Source: JBFWVJ01 sp050246795
Lineage (GTDB): Bacteria; Patescibacteriota; Gracilibacteria; JAUYGZ01
Direction of reading: 5' to 3'
DNA length: 64,000 nt
NCBI GenBank assembly: GCA_050246795.1
Contig: JBFWVJ010000008.1
Coordinates: 22,776 to 86,775, forward strand
The notes beneath the pieces are model-generated. The model saw only the letters and a list, made by a program, of their open reading frames with translations. It did not search any database and was not told where the DNA came from. Shown here one piece after another: positions 34,166 through 42,198 of the stretch. The position numbers were made by a program, and so were the translations under genes. The number at the start of each line of letters is the position of its first letter. Position 1 is the first letter of the stretch.

Positions 34166-37072
34166 TTATTCCATTACTCCCCATCTGTCTCCGTACTTTC
34201 CTTCGGACTTAACATGAAGATAGGGACCAAAACCCCACTCTTCAGGAATTGGTAATTGCGGAATGGGGCGTTCCATTTCTTCCACGAATACTGCATCCAC
34301 TTGCTCCATGAGTTCTGGTGGACATTCCCACAGAAGTTCATCGTGAGTGGTAAGTCGCATATACTGACCCGCTTCTTCAAACCGATTGAAGTAGAGTCTC
34401 AGCATGGCTTCTTTAAGAATTCCCGCTGCATTACTCTGCGGCCTGAATGCAAGTACCGCTTCCGCATCGTCTCCAAGCTTCCTTTCCCACACTCCCCACT
34501 TGTTCTTCTCCCACTTGTAGACGTGGTTGAAGCGATGCACATAAGAGAAAGCGTTAGTGAGGAATCCTTGATCGGCAGCCTCTTCTCTGATGGCTGTCTG
34601 CCAATTAGGAATAGATGGAAACAGTTCCTTATAAATGCTCATCAGCTTTGAGATGAGTTTGGTGTCGTAGAGAATTCCTGTTTCTTCATAGATCTTATCC
34701 CGAGCACCATAAGCTCCCTGACCAAAATTAATAGCGTGAATCAGGTGCTTATAAAGAGAGTTTCTTTCCTTCTTGAATTCTTTCTTGATTTCAGCGAGTC
34801 TTCCGAAGAGCTGATCATCTGACCAAGAAAGCTGAGGAAGATCCCCATATGGGATTCTCTTTTCTACTTCATAGAGCGCCCATGCAGTATAGAAGCTATG
34901 GACGTCTCTCCACGCTAGTCGGATATACTCTCGGTCATTAGCTTCTTTACCAACAAGCACTGCTTCAATACCAGAAAAGTCTCTGGCTCCCAGCATCCAT
35001 CCTGGAGAAGGAACAATCAGATTGCGAATAAGATTTGCTAGTGCATCTGGGTCCTTGGGATCAGGACGAGGAAGGTTCTGCATGTTCGGCTGCTGTGATG
35101 CAAGCCTAAGGGTAGATGGATTATGCGAATACAAACAATGGACTCTACCATCTGGTTCGGTTAACATCCCACCCTTGATTCTTCCGTCCTCCTGAGTCCG
35201 TCCTACATAGCGTGATAGAAGAGTCTGAACTTCTCGGAAGTCAATGATTGTCGCATAGAGAGGATCATTCGGATACATCTTCTTAAGCTGCTTAATTGCA
35301 GACTCGTCGAAGGTAACTTTCTTCTCCTTTTTCTTCAGAACCGGCTTATGCTTCTTTACTGCTTGGTACTTTGATAGACTCTTTGTTGAAAGTTTAAACT
35401 CAAGTGGTTTGGCGTAAAGTAGATCCTTGATGGGAACCTTGGTTGGTATGAGCCCGACACAAGGATTCTCTGACTGTCCACTGAAAGTATGGTGATAGAG
35501 GTCGCAGTAGGCTTCATGATCAAGGCCCGGCTCATCAAAGTCACAATGCTTCTTTTTGGGGCCGTTGCACTGTCGGCAGGTGTTAAGCTTCTTGACCCCA
35601 ATCGATTTGAAATGACTAGCCTTAACATCCAGCGCACCGCAATTAGGACATTGCTTAGAAACCCTCTCTCCCTCCAGTGTGACCAGTCCACTGAGATCTT
35701 TGGGAGTTTTCTTGAAAACCTTAAATGATCGTGCTTCTCTCGGAACAACTTCCTGCATCCTTTCTTTGAATTCATTCTGGAGAGTGGTTAGACGAATCTC
35801 TGCAGCCTTTCGAGCATCCTGATCCAACACTACTCCCTGAGAGGTCATGTATCTCAGAACCTCATTGAGCTTTAGAATATGCCGCTCAAAGACATCGTAG
35901 AGGCCATGTTCACGGAGATTGGGCAGCATTCCAAGCCAGTTACGTAGAGCAGCATCAGCGTCAATGGCATTATATCTTGCAGGCTCTGAGTCAGCAAGAT
36001 GCTTCCACATTTCTAGATCATGCCAGTAGAATGGCGTTACGAATCCCAGTGACTTCGGCAGAGAAGAATGCAGACAATGCCATGCCAACATTCCATCCAG
36101 TGAGATTAGGTTAAAGCTTGGGATGTAAGAAATAATTCTTGGATTATCGTAGGTTTCTCCATTCCAGTTTAGTCCGTAACCACCAGAAGTAAAGAGCCTC
36201 TCGATATCTGCCATGTATTTGGCAGACCACCAGACTGAAACCGCATCTCCGGGCTTATAGGCAAAGGAGCATCGGATAATGGCTCGGTCATCAGATTCTT
36301 CCTTTCCAATCTCTTCTTCTTTCTTACCCTTCTTATAAGCAGTCTCAATATCATAAGAGAGGTAGGTTGAGGTTGGATTCTTCTTGAGCTCCTCAAGAAA
36401 CCCGTCCACCCACTGACTGAATTTAAAGGGCTCTGGATCCAGAAGATAGTTCGGGCGTCTAATCGTCAGTCCATCAGAAGCAATCGTTAATGCGCGCTGA
36501 GCACAGAACTGGAGCAGGTTCGCATACTGGTGATTTCCCTGCATGATGAACGATGGATGCGGAGCATTAATCACCCAGCAGTGATAATTAAGAGACCAGA
36601 ATGGGTATGAGAAATGATCTTCCCTAACAATAGGATTCTTTTCATCCCAACCAAGAATCCTAAATGCTGCAAACTTTCCAAGCGCTAAGATGACTGGAGT
36701 CTTACCGATTTCCTTACAGTGATCAACATGCTCTCGGATTGTGACATCTAGATTCGGAGAGCAGTGCTCAATCGCAGCTTCTGTATAAGGTTGCTTGATG
36801 AGTTTGTTTTCTGGAGGACGACAAGAAAGAACGTTGTGAATCCGAAAGCCTTCTCTGAGAACACCTACTCGCTGAAGCTGCGACCAGAGATATTGACCAG
36901 CCTTACCAACAACTGGGATTCCTACATTTTCTTCGTCTTCACCGGCTGCTTCGAGAACAATAAGGACCCCATTATCACCAGAGCCGTGAGCAGGTACAAA
37001 GCCAGTTGGTTTTCCATAGGGTGCTTCATATAGAGGACATCCTTGACAAGAATCAGGTTTTACTAGGGACAA
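34166..37072 (-). CDS. family A DNA polymerase fused to a uracil-DNA glycosylase domain
   Basis: A 968-aa replicative polymerase. Residues 1 to about 200 are a family 4-like uracil-DNA glycosylase domain: CQGCPLYEAPYG, LIVLEAAGEDEENVGIPVVG and NVLSCRPPENK. The 3'-5' exonuclease follows with YDIETAYKKG near residue 242. A zinc insertion (CPNCGAL, CRQCNGPKKKHC) lies near 478-510. The polymerase domain has motif A DFSGIEAVL near 700, motif B around INFGQGAYG near 782 and motif C THDELLWE near 910. The start is TTG with GGAGGAA upstream. Replicates phage DNA; the glycosylase part could find uracil ahead of the fork. Confidence 0.92.
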   Translation of the reverse strand: MSLVKPDSCQGCPLYEAPYGKPTGFVPAHGSGDNGVLIVLEAAGEDEENVGIPVVGKAGQYLWSQLQRVGVLREGFRIHNVLSCRPPENKLIKQPYTEAAIEHCSPNLDVTIREHVDHCKEIGKTPVILALGKFAAFRILGWDEKNPIVREDHFSYPFWSLNYHCWVINAPHPSFIMQGNHQYANLLQFCAQRALTIASDGLTIRRPNYLLDPEPFKFSQWVDGFLEELKKNPTSTYLSYDIETAYKKGKKEEEIGKEESDDRAIIRCSFAYKPGDAVSVWWSAKYMADIERLFTSGGYGLNWNGETYDNPRIISYIPSFNLISLDGMLAWHCLHSSLPKSLGFVTPFYWHDLEMWKHLADSEPARYNAIDADAALRNWLGMLPNLREHGLYDVFERHILKLNEVLRYMTSQGVVLDQDARKAAEIRLTTLQNEFKERMQEVVPREARSFKVFKKTPKDLSGLVTLEGERVSKQCPNCGALDVKASHFKSIGVKKLNTCRQCNGPKKKHCDFDEPGLDHEAYCDLYHHTFSGQSENPCVGLIPTKVPIKDLLYAKPLEFKLSTKSLSKYQAVKKHKPVLKKKEKKVTFDESAIKQLKKMYPNDPLYATIIDFREVQTLLSRYVGRTQEDGRIKGGMLTEPDGRVHCLYSHNPSTLRLASQQPNMQNLPRPDPKDPDALANLIRNLIVPSPGWMLGARDFSGIEAVLVGKEANDREYIRLAWRDVHSFYTAWALYEVEKRIPYGDLPQLSWSDDQLFGRLAEIKKEFKKERNSLYKHLIHAINFGQGAYGARDKIYEETGILYDTKLISKLMSIYKELFPSIPNWQTAIREEAADQGFLTNAFSYVHRFNHVYKWEKNKWGVWERKLGDDAEAVLAFRPQSNAAGILKEAMLRLYFNRFEEAGQYMRLTTHDELLWECPPELMEQVDAVFVEEMERPIPQLPIPEEWGFGPYLHVKSEGKYGDRWGVME

Positions 37073-37220
37073 TCTTTTTCTTCCTCCGACACTTGGAGCA
37101 GACTTCTTCGTTAAAATTTGTTGGAGCTTTTTCTTCCCTCACCCACCGAAAGCACTTCTGACAATACCATGGACCTTTACGGAAAAGGTATCGTTGAGGA
37201 CGATTGGTAGATTTCTTCAC
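37053..37220 (-). CDS. small zinc-ribbon protein
   Basis: A 55-aa basic protein with WYCQKCFRWV and VCSKCRRKKK, a two-CxxC zinc ribbon. GTG 37220 overlaps the upstream stop (GTGA); the end overlaps the polymerase start. Likely nucleic-acid binding. Confidence 0.6.
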   Translation of the reverse strand: MKKSTNRPQRYLFRKGPWYCQKCFRWVREEKAPTNFNEEVCSKCRRKKKIVPSKT

Positions 37221-37861
37221 TGTACTTGTTTTAGCCAGATTGTCTGCTTCTCAGTCAGCTTCTTATTCCCGTGATAGACCAGCCCAATCCGCTGCTTTCC
37301 ATCGATTGCGGGCTTGTCGTTCTTGTTCCCATCTACATAGCCAGCCTTCTTTCGGTCAGCATGAGAAGCAAAGATGCGGGAGTGTGAGAGGCTCTCATCA
37401 ATATCTGAGTCCATCAGCCCTCCGACTGACTGCACGATCTGGAAGTTCTTTGGCTGCTTCGATCTATCAAGATGCAGGGACTTGGTATAAGCATAGAACT
37501 TCTTTTCCGGAAACTGCTCAGCGATATGGAACCAGCTATCCATGTATTCTTGGGAGAAGAAATCTCCTGAATCATGCACCCGGACAATCTTGTTCTTGAT
37601 CTTCTTGAGATCTTCAATGGCACGAGAGCGGAAAATCGTCTGTGGTCCACGAGCAATAGCGAGGTTGAATTCCCTAGTCGCTGCAACATTCTTCATCAGA
37701 TAGCGACCTTGACGAGCGTAACAGACTGTGGCACAGAGTCCAGCCTTTGGACAGGTCTTAAACCCATCAGCGCTTCTAAAGGCGGGGATATTGAACGAGA
37801 TGGTGTCGAGTTTTTCGAGCTTACTATTTCCGAACGACCATTTAAGGTGATACTTGCTCAT
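37217..37861 (-). CDS. gene 88-like cysteine-motif protein
   Basis: A 214-aa protein of the phage Gp88 family. FGNSKLEKLDTISFNIPAF leads to the conserved TCPKAGLCATVCYARQG cluster (C-x5-C-x3-CYA), followed by VRVHDSGDFFS. The cysteines resemble an iron-sulphur site. The biochemical role of the family is not established. ATG 37861 chosen to start at MSKYHL. Confidence 0.75.
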   Translation of the reverse strand: MSKYHLKWSFGNSKLEKLDTISFNIPAFRSADGFKTCPKAGLCATVCYARQGRYLMKNVAATREFNLAIARGPQTIFRSRAIEDLKKIKNKIVRVHDSGDFFSQEYMDSWFHIAEQFPEKKFYAYTKSLHLDRSKQPKNFQIVQSVGGLMDSDIDESLSHSRIFASHADRKKAGYVDGNKNDKPAIDGKQRIGLVYHGNKKLTEKQTIWLKQVQ

Positions 37862-38030
37862 TCTCAAATTCCTCATAGCTTTCTGCAAATTTCTTCATAC
37901 AAGAATCACACATCTGATCCTCATCATCATTTCGCCAAGGACACGCCCATGTATAGGTATCGCATTTAGTTTCCAGCCGGCACATATGACAGATGTGGAT
38001 ATCTGTGCAGAGCGATTTATTTTGTGGCAT
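37842..38030 (-). CDS. small cysteine-rich protein
   Basis: A 62-aa protein with many Cys/His residues (CTDIHICHMCRLETKCD and MCDSCMKKF), which suggests one or two zinc sites. The ATG at 38030 follows AGAGGAAGAAG. Overlaps both neighbours slightly. Unknown function. Confidence 0.55.
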   Translation of the reverse strand: MPQNKSLCTDIHICHMCRLETKCDTYTWACPWRNDDEDQMCDSCMKKFAESYEEFENEQVSP

Positions 38031-38295
38031 TCTTCTTCCTCTGTAATTCTTCAGCCCACTCTGCAATGGCGTCATCGAGATCTTCTCGCTCAAGTGTGAT
38101 TCCGTTGCGCTCATCAGTAATCCGGTAACCGCCTGCCCATGTTTCGTAGTTGTGATAGGGCCGAGTGTTAAACTTCTCAAACCCATACACGAACTCAATC
38201 TTCAGGAAAGTGCCGTCAGTCATGCCAAGCCCCCCGATACCTTTCCGTATCATGCGGTCGAGAGGATTGAGCTGATCGAACTTTTTGTTTGGCAT
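38017..38295 (-). CDS. hypothetical protein
   Basis: A 92-aa protein with a beta-rich centre (YHNYETWAGGYRITDERNG) and a helical acidic end (DLDDAIAEWAEELQRKK). Close phage relatives of this pattern have no known role. Part of the accessory operon. Confidence 0.5.
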   Translation of the reverse strand: MPNKKFDQLNPLDRMIRKGIGGLGMTDGTFLKIEFVYGFEKFNTRPYHNYETWAGGYRITDERNGITLEREDLDDAIAEWAEELQRKKNATK

Positions 38296-38298
38296 CTT

Positions 38299-38466
38299 CT
38301 AATCCCCAATCACCCTAGAGTCTATATCCCACATAGTAAGTGAATCCGGACCTGCAGAAGAATCAACGAGCTCGACCATCTCACTAAATGACTTCTCCTC
38401 CGCAGCCTTCCCGTCCTCTGCTTCAATCTCGAATTCGATAGTGTGACTGACTAGATATTTAGGCAT
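38299..38466 (-). CDS. small hypothetical protein
   Basis: A 55-aa acidic protein starting MPKYLVSHTIEFEIEAED. Three bases separate it from the next gene. Unrecognised, but tight spacing and codon use match its neighbours. Confidence 0.5.
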   Translation of the reverse strand: MPKYLVSHTIEFEIEAEDGKAAEEKSFSEMVELVDSSAGPDSLTMWDIDSRVIGD

Positions 38467-38471
38467 AATAT

Positions 38472-38648
38472 TTACTCTTTTGTTTTCAGGCAGTTTTTAC
38501 ACGTTACGGTAGGCCATGAGAGGGCACCAACTCTCTTTTTATTTTGAAAAGGAGATCTATCTTCTGTAGTAATGGCCACGAAAATTCCACAGTTCGTAAA
38601 TATGTGGCATCCATCAAGATCCCAATGTACAATTTTGTGGATCATCAT
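38472..38648 (-). CDS. small zinc-binding protein
   Basis: A 58-aa protein with HWDLDGCHIFTNCG and CKNCLK, a possible four-ligand zinc site. Packed directly between two other small genes. Confidence 0.5.
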   Translation of the reverse strand: MMIHKIVHWDLDGCHIFTNCGIFVAITTEDRSPFQNKKRVGALSWPTVTCKNCLKTKE

Positions 38649-38650
38649 AC

Positions 38651-38815
38651 TTATCTTACAATAATTGTGAGACCATCTGACTCTGAGACGACATCCAGAA
38701 TCTGGAGGACGTTCATGACTTTTTCTCCGTCTGCATTAGTAGTTTCCATTACGACTCTCTTTACTACCTTTGCATTTCCCCCAGACATATAGGAGAATTC
38801 TTTCTTATCTTCCAT
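38651..38815 (-). CDS. small hypothetical protein
   Basis: A 54-aa protein starting MEDKKEFSYMSGGNAKVV. The start overlaps the end of the HAD-type gene and the stop precedes the next ATG by 2 bases. Unknown function. Confidence 0.45.
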   Translation of the reverse strand: MEDKKEFSYMSGGNAKVVKRVVMETTNADGEKVMNVLQILDVVSESDGLTIIVR

Positions 38816-39153
38816 AAGATCCTCTTTCTTCTACTTCGTCCGCAACCTGCTGCCAGTTCTGAAAATGCAGACCTCGGTCATCGATGTAGAAATCAGCAAT
38901 AGGCTTTCCCGGCTGGTCCCAAATACTGCTATAGGGAATCTGGAAATAGTCCAAGTACTGAGCCATGATCTTTACCGCTCTGGGACCATCTGATCCACGA
39001 CATGAGTGAATAATAATAGTATGGCCCGCTTCCTTCCATCGCTGAATGGTTTCTACTGCTCGCGGAAATGGAGCACCAAGACGATGCCCTTCAGGAACAT
39101 CCTTTCTATTAGAGATCGTGTCATCAAAAATCCACCGCTAAAATTAGAGCCAT
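38805..39153 (-). pseudogene. HAD-family hydrolase gene with +1 frameshift
   Basis: Starts at ATG 39153 with MALILAVDF, the first half of the HAD motif, then hits TGA at 39124-39126. Skipping one T of a T5 run (39126-39130) gives DDTISNRKDVPEGH and a complete HAD-like protein: GHTIIIHSCRGSD, then ADFYIDDRGLHF. The full product would be about 115 aa. Either a disrupted gene, a sequencing indel, or a programmed +1 shift at TTT-TGA; a GGTGGA sequence just before resembles the RF2-type stimulator. Confidence 0.65.
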
Positions 39154-39158
39154 GCAAG

Positions 39159-39536
39159 TCATGTCCTTTCATATTTGGGTTTTGGTCCCGGTTTCTTTGT
39201 TGGCTGATCCAGCCGTTTTAAAGCAGAAATAGCTCTAACCTTTCGCCTTTCTCCAAGAAATGGAAGCCATCTGGTTAGAAGCTTACGAACATCATCTCTT
39301 TTTGCAGTGCTCCATTTCCATACACTCTTGTACCGAACATTCTTATTTTTATTGTAGTTGTAGGGTCCGCTTATATGACCCACTCCAACAATAGAATTAA
39401 ATTTCCGAAGAACATCTTCATCACACATTTGAATTATGAGTACTGAACTTCGTCCTCTTCCAGTTGGTGTGACTATACTACCTTCACCTTCAAATAATCC
39501 TATTGCCCACATTTCATTTAATGTGAGCTTGATCAT
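39159..39536 (-). CDS. LAGLIDADG-like homing endonuclease
   Basis: A 125-aa protein. NEMWAIGLFEGEGSIVTPTG is the LAGLIDADG helix with its catalytic Glu, followed by a beta-rich DNA-binding region and a basic end. ATG 39536 overlaps the upstream stop (ATGA). It stands directly upstream of the frameshifted HAD gene. Confidence 0.75.
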   Translation of the reverse strand: MIKLTLNEMWAIGLFEGEGSIVTPTGRGRSSVLIIQMCDEDVLRKFNSIVGVGHISGPYNYNKNKNVRYKSVWKWSTAKRDDVRKLLTRWLPFLGERRKVRAISALKRLDQPTKKPGPKPKYERT

Positions 39537-39901
39537 TCTCTCCTCCGCTTTTCTCGCATCTCTTCTTCCTCTTCCTTTTCTCGAATCCACTCTAACGCGA
39601 TGTCGTCAGAAAAGGTTTCTTCTAAAAGTTTGTCCTCAAATTTCCAGTCCATCTTTTCAAGTGAGGTGAGAATCCGGTTGATCATCTCATGAGGAACAGT
39701 TGCAACCGGATCTTCGTGCTCATAAAAGATCCAGTTATCCAGTTCAGGATCGTGAGTCGCGGAAGTAATCTTAATCCCGTGAGTACCGAGAATGTGCCCA
39801 GCAATCCAGTCAATCGCTTTCTGGAAAGAGTGAAGTTCTAGATTATATCCTGGCTTTGTAGGCTTTGTTCGTCGTACTCCCGTTGTGTCTTCGTTCCACA
39901 T
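39533..39901 (-). CDS. hypothetical protein
   Basis: A 122-aa protein with an acidic, Glu-rich C-terminus (REKEEEEEMREKRRRE) and a mixed centre (GTHGIKITSATHDPELDNW). Not recognised. Overlaps the endonuclease start by 4 bases. Confidence 0.45.
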   Translation of the reverse strand: MWNEDTTGVRRTKPTKPGYNLELHSFQKAIDWIAGHILGTHGIKITSATHDPELDNWIFYEHEDPVATVPHEMINRILTSLEKMDWKFEDKLLEETFSDDIALEWIREKEEEEEMREKRRRE

Positions 39902-39912
39902 CTTTTTATTCC

Positions 39913-40074
39913 CTAGGAGTAGATGGAAAGAATTTTAGATATCGTTTCCTTAACCTTGGCCGCAAATACTAAGGCAGTGTTTGTGTCTGAAGGGTCCTTC
40001 TTTTTGTCGAGAATCTCCTCTGCTTGGTAACGTATATGCCGTAGTTCTGCAATGGTATTCTTATCTAGTTGCAT
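39913..40074 (-). CDS. small helical protein
   Basis: A 53-aa protein, MQLDKNTIAELRHIRYQAEE at the start, probably two helices. Its ATG shares a base with the phosphoesterase stop (TGATG). Function unknown. Confidence 0.5.
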   Translation of the reverse strand: MQLDKNTIAELRHIRYQAEEILDKKKDPSDTNTALVFAAKVKETISKILSIYS

Positions 40075-40736
40075 CAAATTGCCTCGATATTTAGTTCCTC
40101 AGTTTCGTCGTCGTAAATTGCGATGTGCTTTAGGTTCGTGTCCAAACAAACATTCCCATTGATATCCGTCTGAGGTTCTTTGTGAGCGGTGTGCCCAACA
40201 ATCTGCTTCTGTCCGACGTCATCTAGTTCCCACCACCTAAGCCAAGTTGGTCCGCCCCAAGGAACGATACCACCGACTGAAAAGCCTGCATCCCACATTG
40301 GGTGCTTGATTCCACTGAATGCAGCATTGATGGCCTTTTCTTCTTCATCCTTTAGGTAGAAAGTATGCTTGTTGAATCCAGCATGACTGACCAGATAAGG
40401 TCCGACTTCTGTCCAGATCTTGAACTTTCTCCAGATCTCCGAGGAGAACTCCTCATTCAGCAGGCGCTGTGTATCCTCTTGATAACCAGAAGAAAACCCT
40501 GTCCGCTTAAATGCATAATGGTGATCATGATTCCCAAAGAGAAACGTAAATTTCGGATCAAAGACATGTCCGAGAATCCAAGTTGCGATCAACTTTACGA
40601 GATTGATATCATGACCAAAAGAATCAAAGAAATCTCCAAGCATCACTACACGATCAACATCTGCAAAGTATTTTTCTTCGATCTTTAACAGTTGTGAATA
40701 TCTCTCGTGAACATCCGGTACGATTAGGGTTTTCAT
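40074..40736 (-). CDS. calcineurin-like metallophosphoesterase
   Basis: A 220-aa phosphoesterase. IVPDVHE, MLGDFFDSFG, FLFGNHDHH, VSHAGF and VGHTAHKEP give the full set of metal ligands. It may act on nucleotides or on RNA/DNA ends. ATG 40736 overlaps the upstream stop (ATGA) and has an AGGTG site. Confidence 0.85.
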   Translation of the reverse strand: MKTLIVPDVHERYSQLLKIEEKYFADVDRVVMLGDFFDSFGHDINLVKLIATWILGHVFDPKFTFLFGNHDHHYAFKRTGFSSGYQEDTQRLLNEEFSSEIWRKFKIWTEVGPYLVSHAGFNKHTFYLKDEEEKAINAAFSGIKHPMWDAGFSVGGIVPWGGPTWLRWWELDDVGQKQIVGHTAHKEPQTDINGNVCLDTNLKHIAIYDDETEELNIEAI

Positions 40737-40981
40737 TTTGTACACCTAAGCCTTTTGGCATGAATTTCTAAAAATGATTTGTTGCAGCCTAAACAGAAGT
40801 CTCTGATGGTATCCACTAGTCCTTGATGTGTTCTTAGGTAGGGAATATATTCCTTGAGTTCACGTTCACGCCAAGCCTTCATGGCAGCAGAAAGATGAGC
40901 CATCTCTCTATCTTCATCAGGAGTATTTGGATCTATACTCCAATGTAGCCCTGCAAAACGTGGATCAGTAAAAGGATTCAT
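40733..40981 (-). CDS. hypothetical protein
   Basis: An 82-aa protein with RFAGLHWSIDPNTPDEDRE and a C-terminal CLGCNKSFLEIHAKRLRC that may bind zinc. Coupled to the phosphoesterase. Confidence 0.45.
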   Translation of the reverse strand: MNPFTDPRFAGLHWSIDPNTPDEDREMAHLSAAMKAWRERELKEYIPYLRTHQGLVDTIRDFCLGCNKSFLEIHAKRLRCTK

Positions 40982-40990
40982 CTTCTTCTC

Positions 40991-41248
40991 TTAGTTCATA
41001 AGCTTCTTCGGTAAGGTCGGTGCGGAGATATTGAAACAAACTGCTTGTGATACAGAATCAAGTGCATCATTAAATCGATCGGTGTCATCAAAGATATCTG
41101 GATCGGATTTTCCCAGTGCGAGAGCAATTGCACCAACGATTACCAGATCTCTTTCAATGCCCATGGTCGCGTATTCCATCTTCCTGATGACCTCAGATAG
41201 TTCTTCATTCGTATACGAGGTCTGATAGGTTTCGTAAGTTTTACCCAA
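40991..41248 (-). CDS. hypothetical protein
   Basis: An 85-aa helical protein (IERDLVIVGAIALALGK). No ATG exists near the N-terminus; TTG 41248 has GGGGAGG 5 bases upstream and is my choice. A longer frame to 41338 would run into the Y-RNA-like element. Function unknown. Confidence 0.4.
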   Translation of the reverse strand: MGKTYETYQTSYTNEELSEVIRKMEYATMGIERDLVIVGAIALALGKSDPDIFDDTDRFNDALDSVSQAVCFNISAPTLPKKLMN

Positions 41249-41328
41249 ATGTGCCTCCCCAAAAAGAAAAGGAGCAGCATGAGTTTCCGGAGAAACGTGT
41301 ATCTGCTCCTTTGGAGGATTAAAATTAT

Positions 41329-41428
41329 GAGAAAGCAAGGTGTCGATGACGGAATTCTCCCTCTCCGGCGAGAGGGGTAGGAGTTGAACCTAATTTAACC
41401 GTGATAACCATCATCCGTCGGCTTTCTC
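41329..41428 (-). ncRNA. Y-RNA-like RNA with T-arm module (remote copy)
   Basis: On the - strand: P1 GAGAAAG/CTTTCTC (7 bp), then CCG, P2 GATGATGG/CCGTCATC (8 bp, one G-T), TTATC, and CCTTG before P1 closes. This matches the eight-member family described at the Ro60 locus. The apical loop holds a T-arm-like TAGG-TTCAACT-CCTA and then CCCTCTC-GCCG-GAGAGGG, an acceptor-like stem closed by four bases; no D-arm is seen. It sits alone between protein genes about 18 kb from Ro60. Confidence 0.75.
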
Positions 41429-41476
41429 TCTTTCGTTGTTGGTTGCGTTCGCCGGAATCGCACACGGCCCTCTAGC

Positions 41477-41839
41477 TTATTCGTATATAATCAAGTAACT
41501 TTCAGGCATCAGATCACGAATTGTCTGTTGACCTTCTCTCAACTTTTGTCCAGTTTTCTTAAATTCAGCAAAGAAAACTCTGCCGTCTTTTACCACGACA
41601 CGATCACAAACAACAGTAGGGGAGAATACTTGATAACCCTCTTTCCGTAGTCTATCTGCTATTTTTTCTTCGGCAGCAAGTTGTTTATATCGATTTTGTC
41701 GCATAAACTCCTTGTTCAAGTTCAACTTTTGAAGAGGATGATCTGGATTTTTGCCAGCACAACTCTTTGAGCAGAATTTTCCAACTCTGCTTGGTCTCGT
41801 ATTGAACTCTTTACCACAGGTTTGACAGGTTTTTGTCAT
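41477..41839 (-). CDS. zinc-finger nuclease-like protein
   Basis: A 120-aa protein. CQTCGKEF and FCSKSCAG form an N-terminal zinc finger; the C-terminal VVVKDGRVFFAEFKKTGQKL resembles the D...ExK core of restriction-endonuclease-fold (VRR-NUC-like) proteins. Probable DNA nuclease. Confidence 0.55.
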   Translation of the reverse strand: MTKTCQTCGKEFNTRPSRVGKFCSKSCAGKNPDHPLQKLNLNKEFMRQNRYKQLAAEEKIADRLRKEGYQVFSPTVVCDRVVVKDGRVFFAEFKKTGQKLREGQQTIRDLMPESYLIIYE

Positions 41840-42042
41840 ATTTCTTTGATGAGACTAGAATGCACTTTACACCACCACGCATCTTTTAAAATGTTGCACC
41901 CCTCATCCCCCTTGGGTGCCGATGTCCATCCCCAAAATACATCACGATGGATTACCCTTGTTGATTACTGGGTTGTAGTTGATGTCTGCTTGATTGAAAG
42001 ATCTTCCTTCTCAGAAAAAGAAGGGGAGGAAATTCTCCCCAT
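41836..42042 (-). pseudogene. small gene with in-frame TAA
   Basis: An open frame from ATG 42042 to the TGA at 41836 is interrupted by one TAA at codon 26. Both ends show the operon's usual coupling: the ATG overlaps the upstream TGA, and its own TGA overlaps the next ATG. The downstream part reads STRVIHRDVFWGWTSAPKGD and looks like real coding sequence. Probably a single 68-residue gene with a nonsense codon or recoding. Confidence 0.45.
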
Positions 42043-42191
42043 CAATATTGACGAATAGTCCCTTCCGGAAGATCAAGAAGTCGAGCGATTTCCTTAATAA
42101 CCGGAGTACTGTCTACGTTTGGGTTCCGTGCAGCTAGGTTGAGGAACTTATACAGCTCCTCAACCCTTGCACGCTTTTGTTCAGAACTCAT
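42042..42191 (-). CDS. small helical protein
   Basis: A 49-aa protein starting MSSEQKRARVEELYKFL and ending EIARLLDLPEGTIRQY, which resembles a helix-turn-helix recognition segment. ATG 42191 follows GAAAG. May bind DNA. Confidence 0.5.
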   Translation of the reverse strand: MSSEQKRARVEELYKFLNLAARNPNVDSTPVIKEIARLLDLPEGTIRQY

Positions 42192-42198
42192 CTTTCGA

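Noticed and set aside
41822..42058. 78-codon + strand frame
   Set aside because: It opposes a coupled - strand frame and has no promoter or ribosome site.
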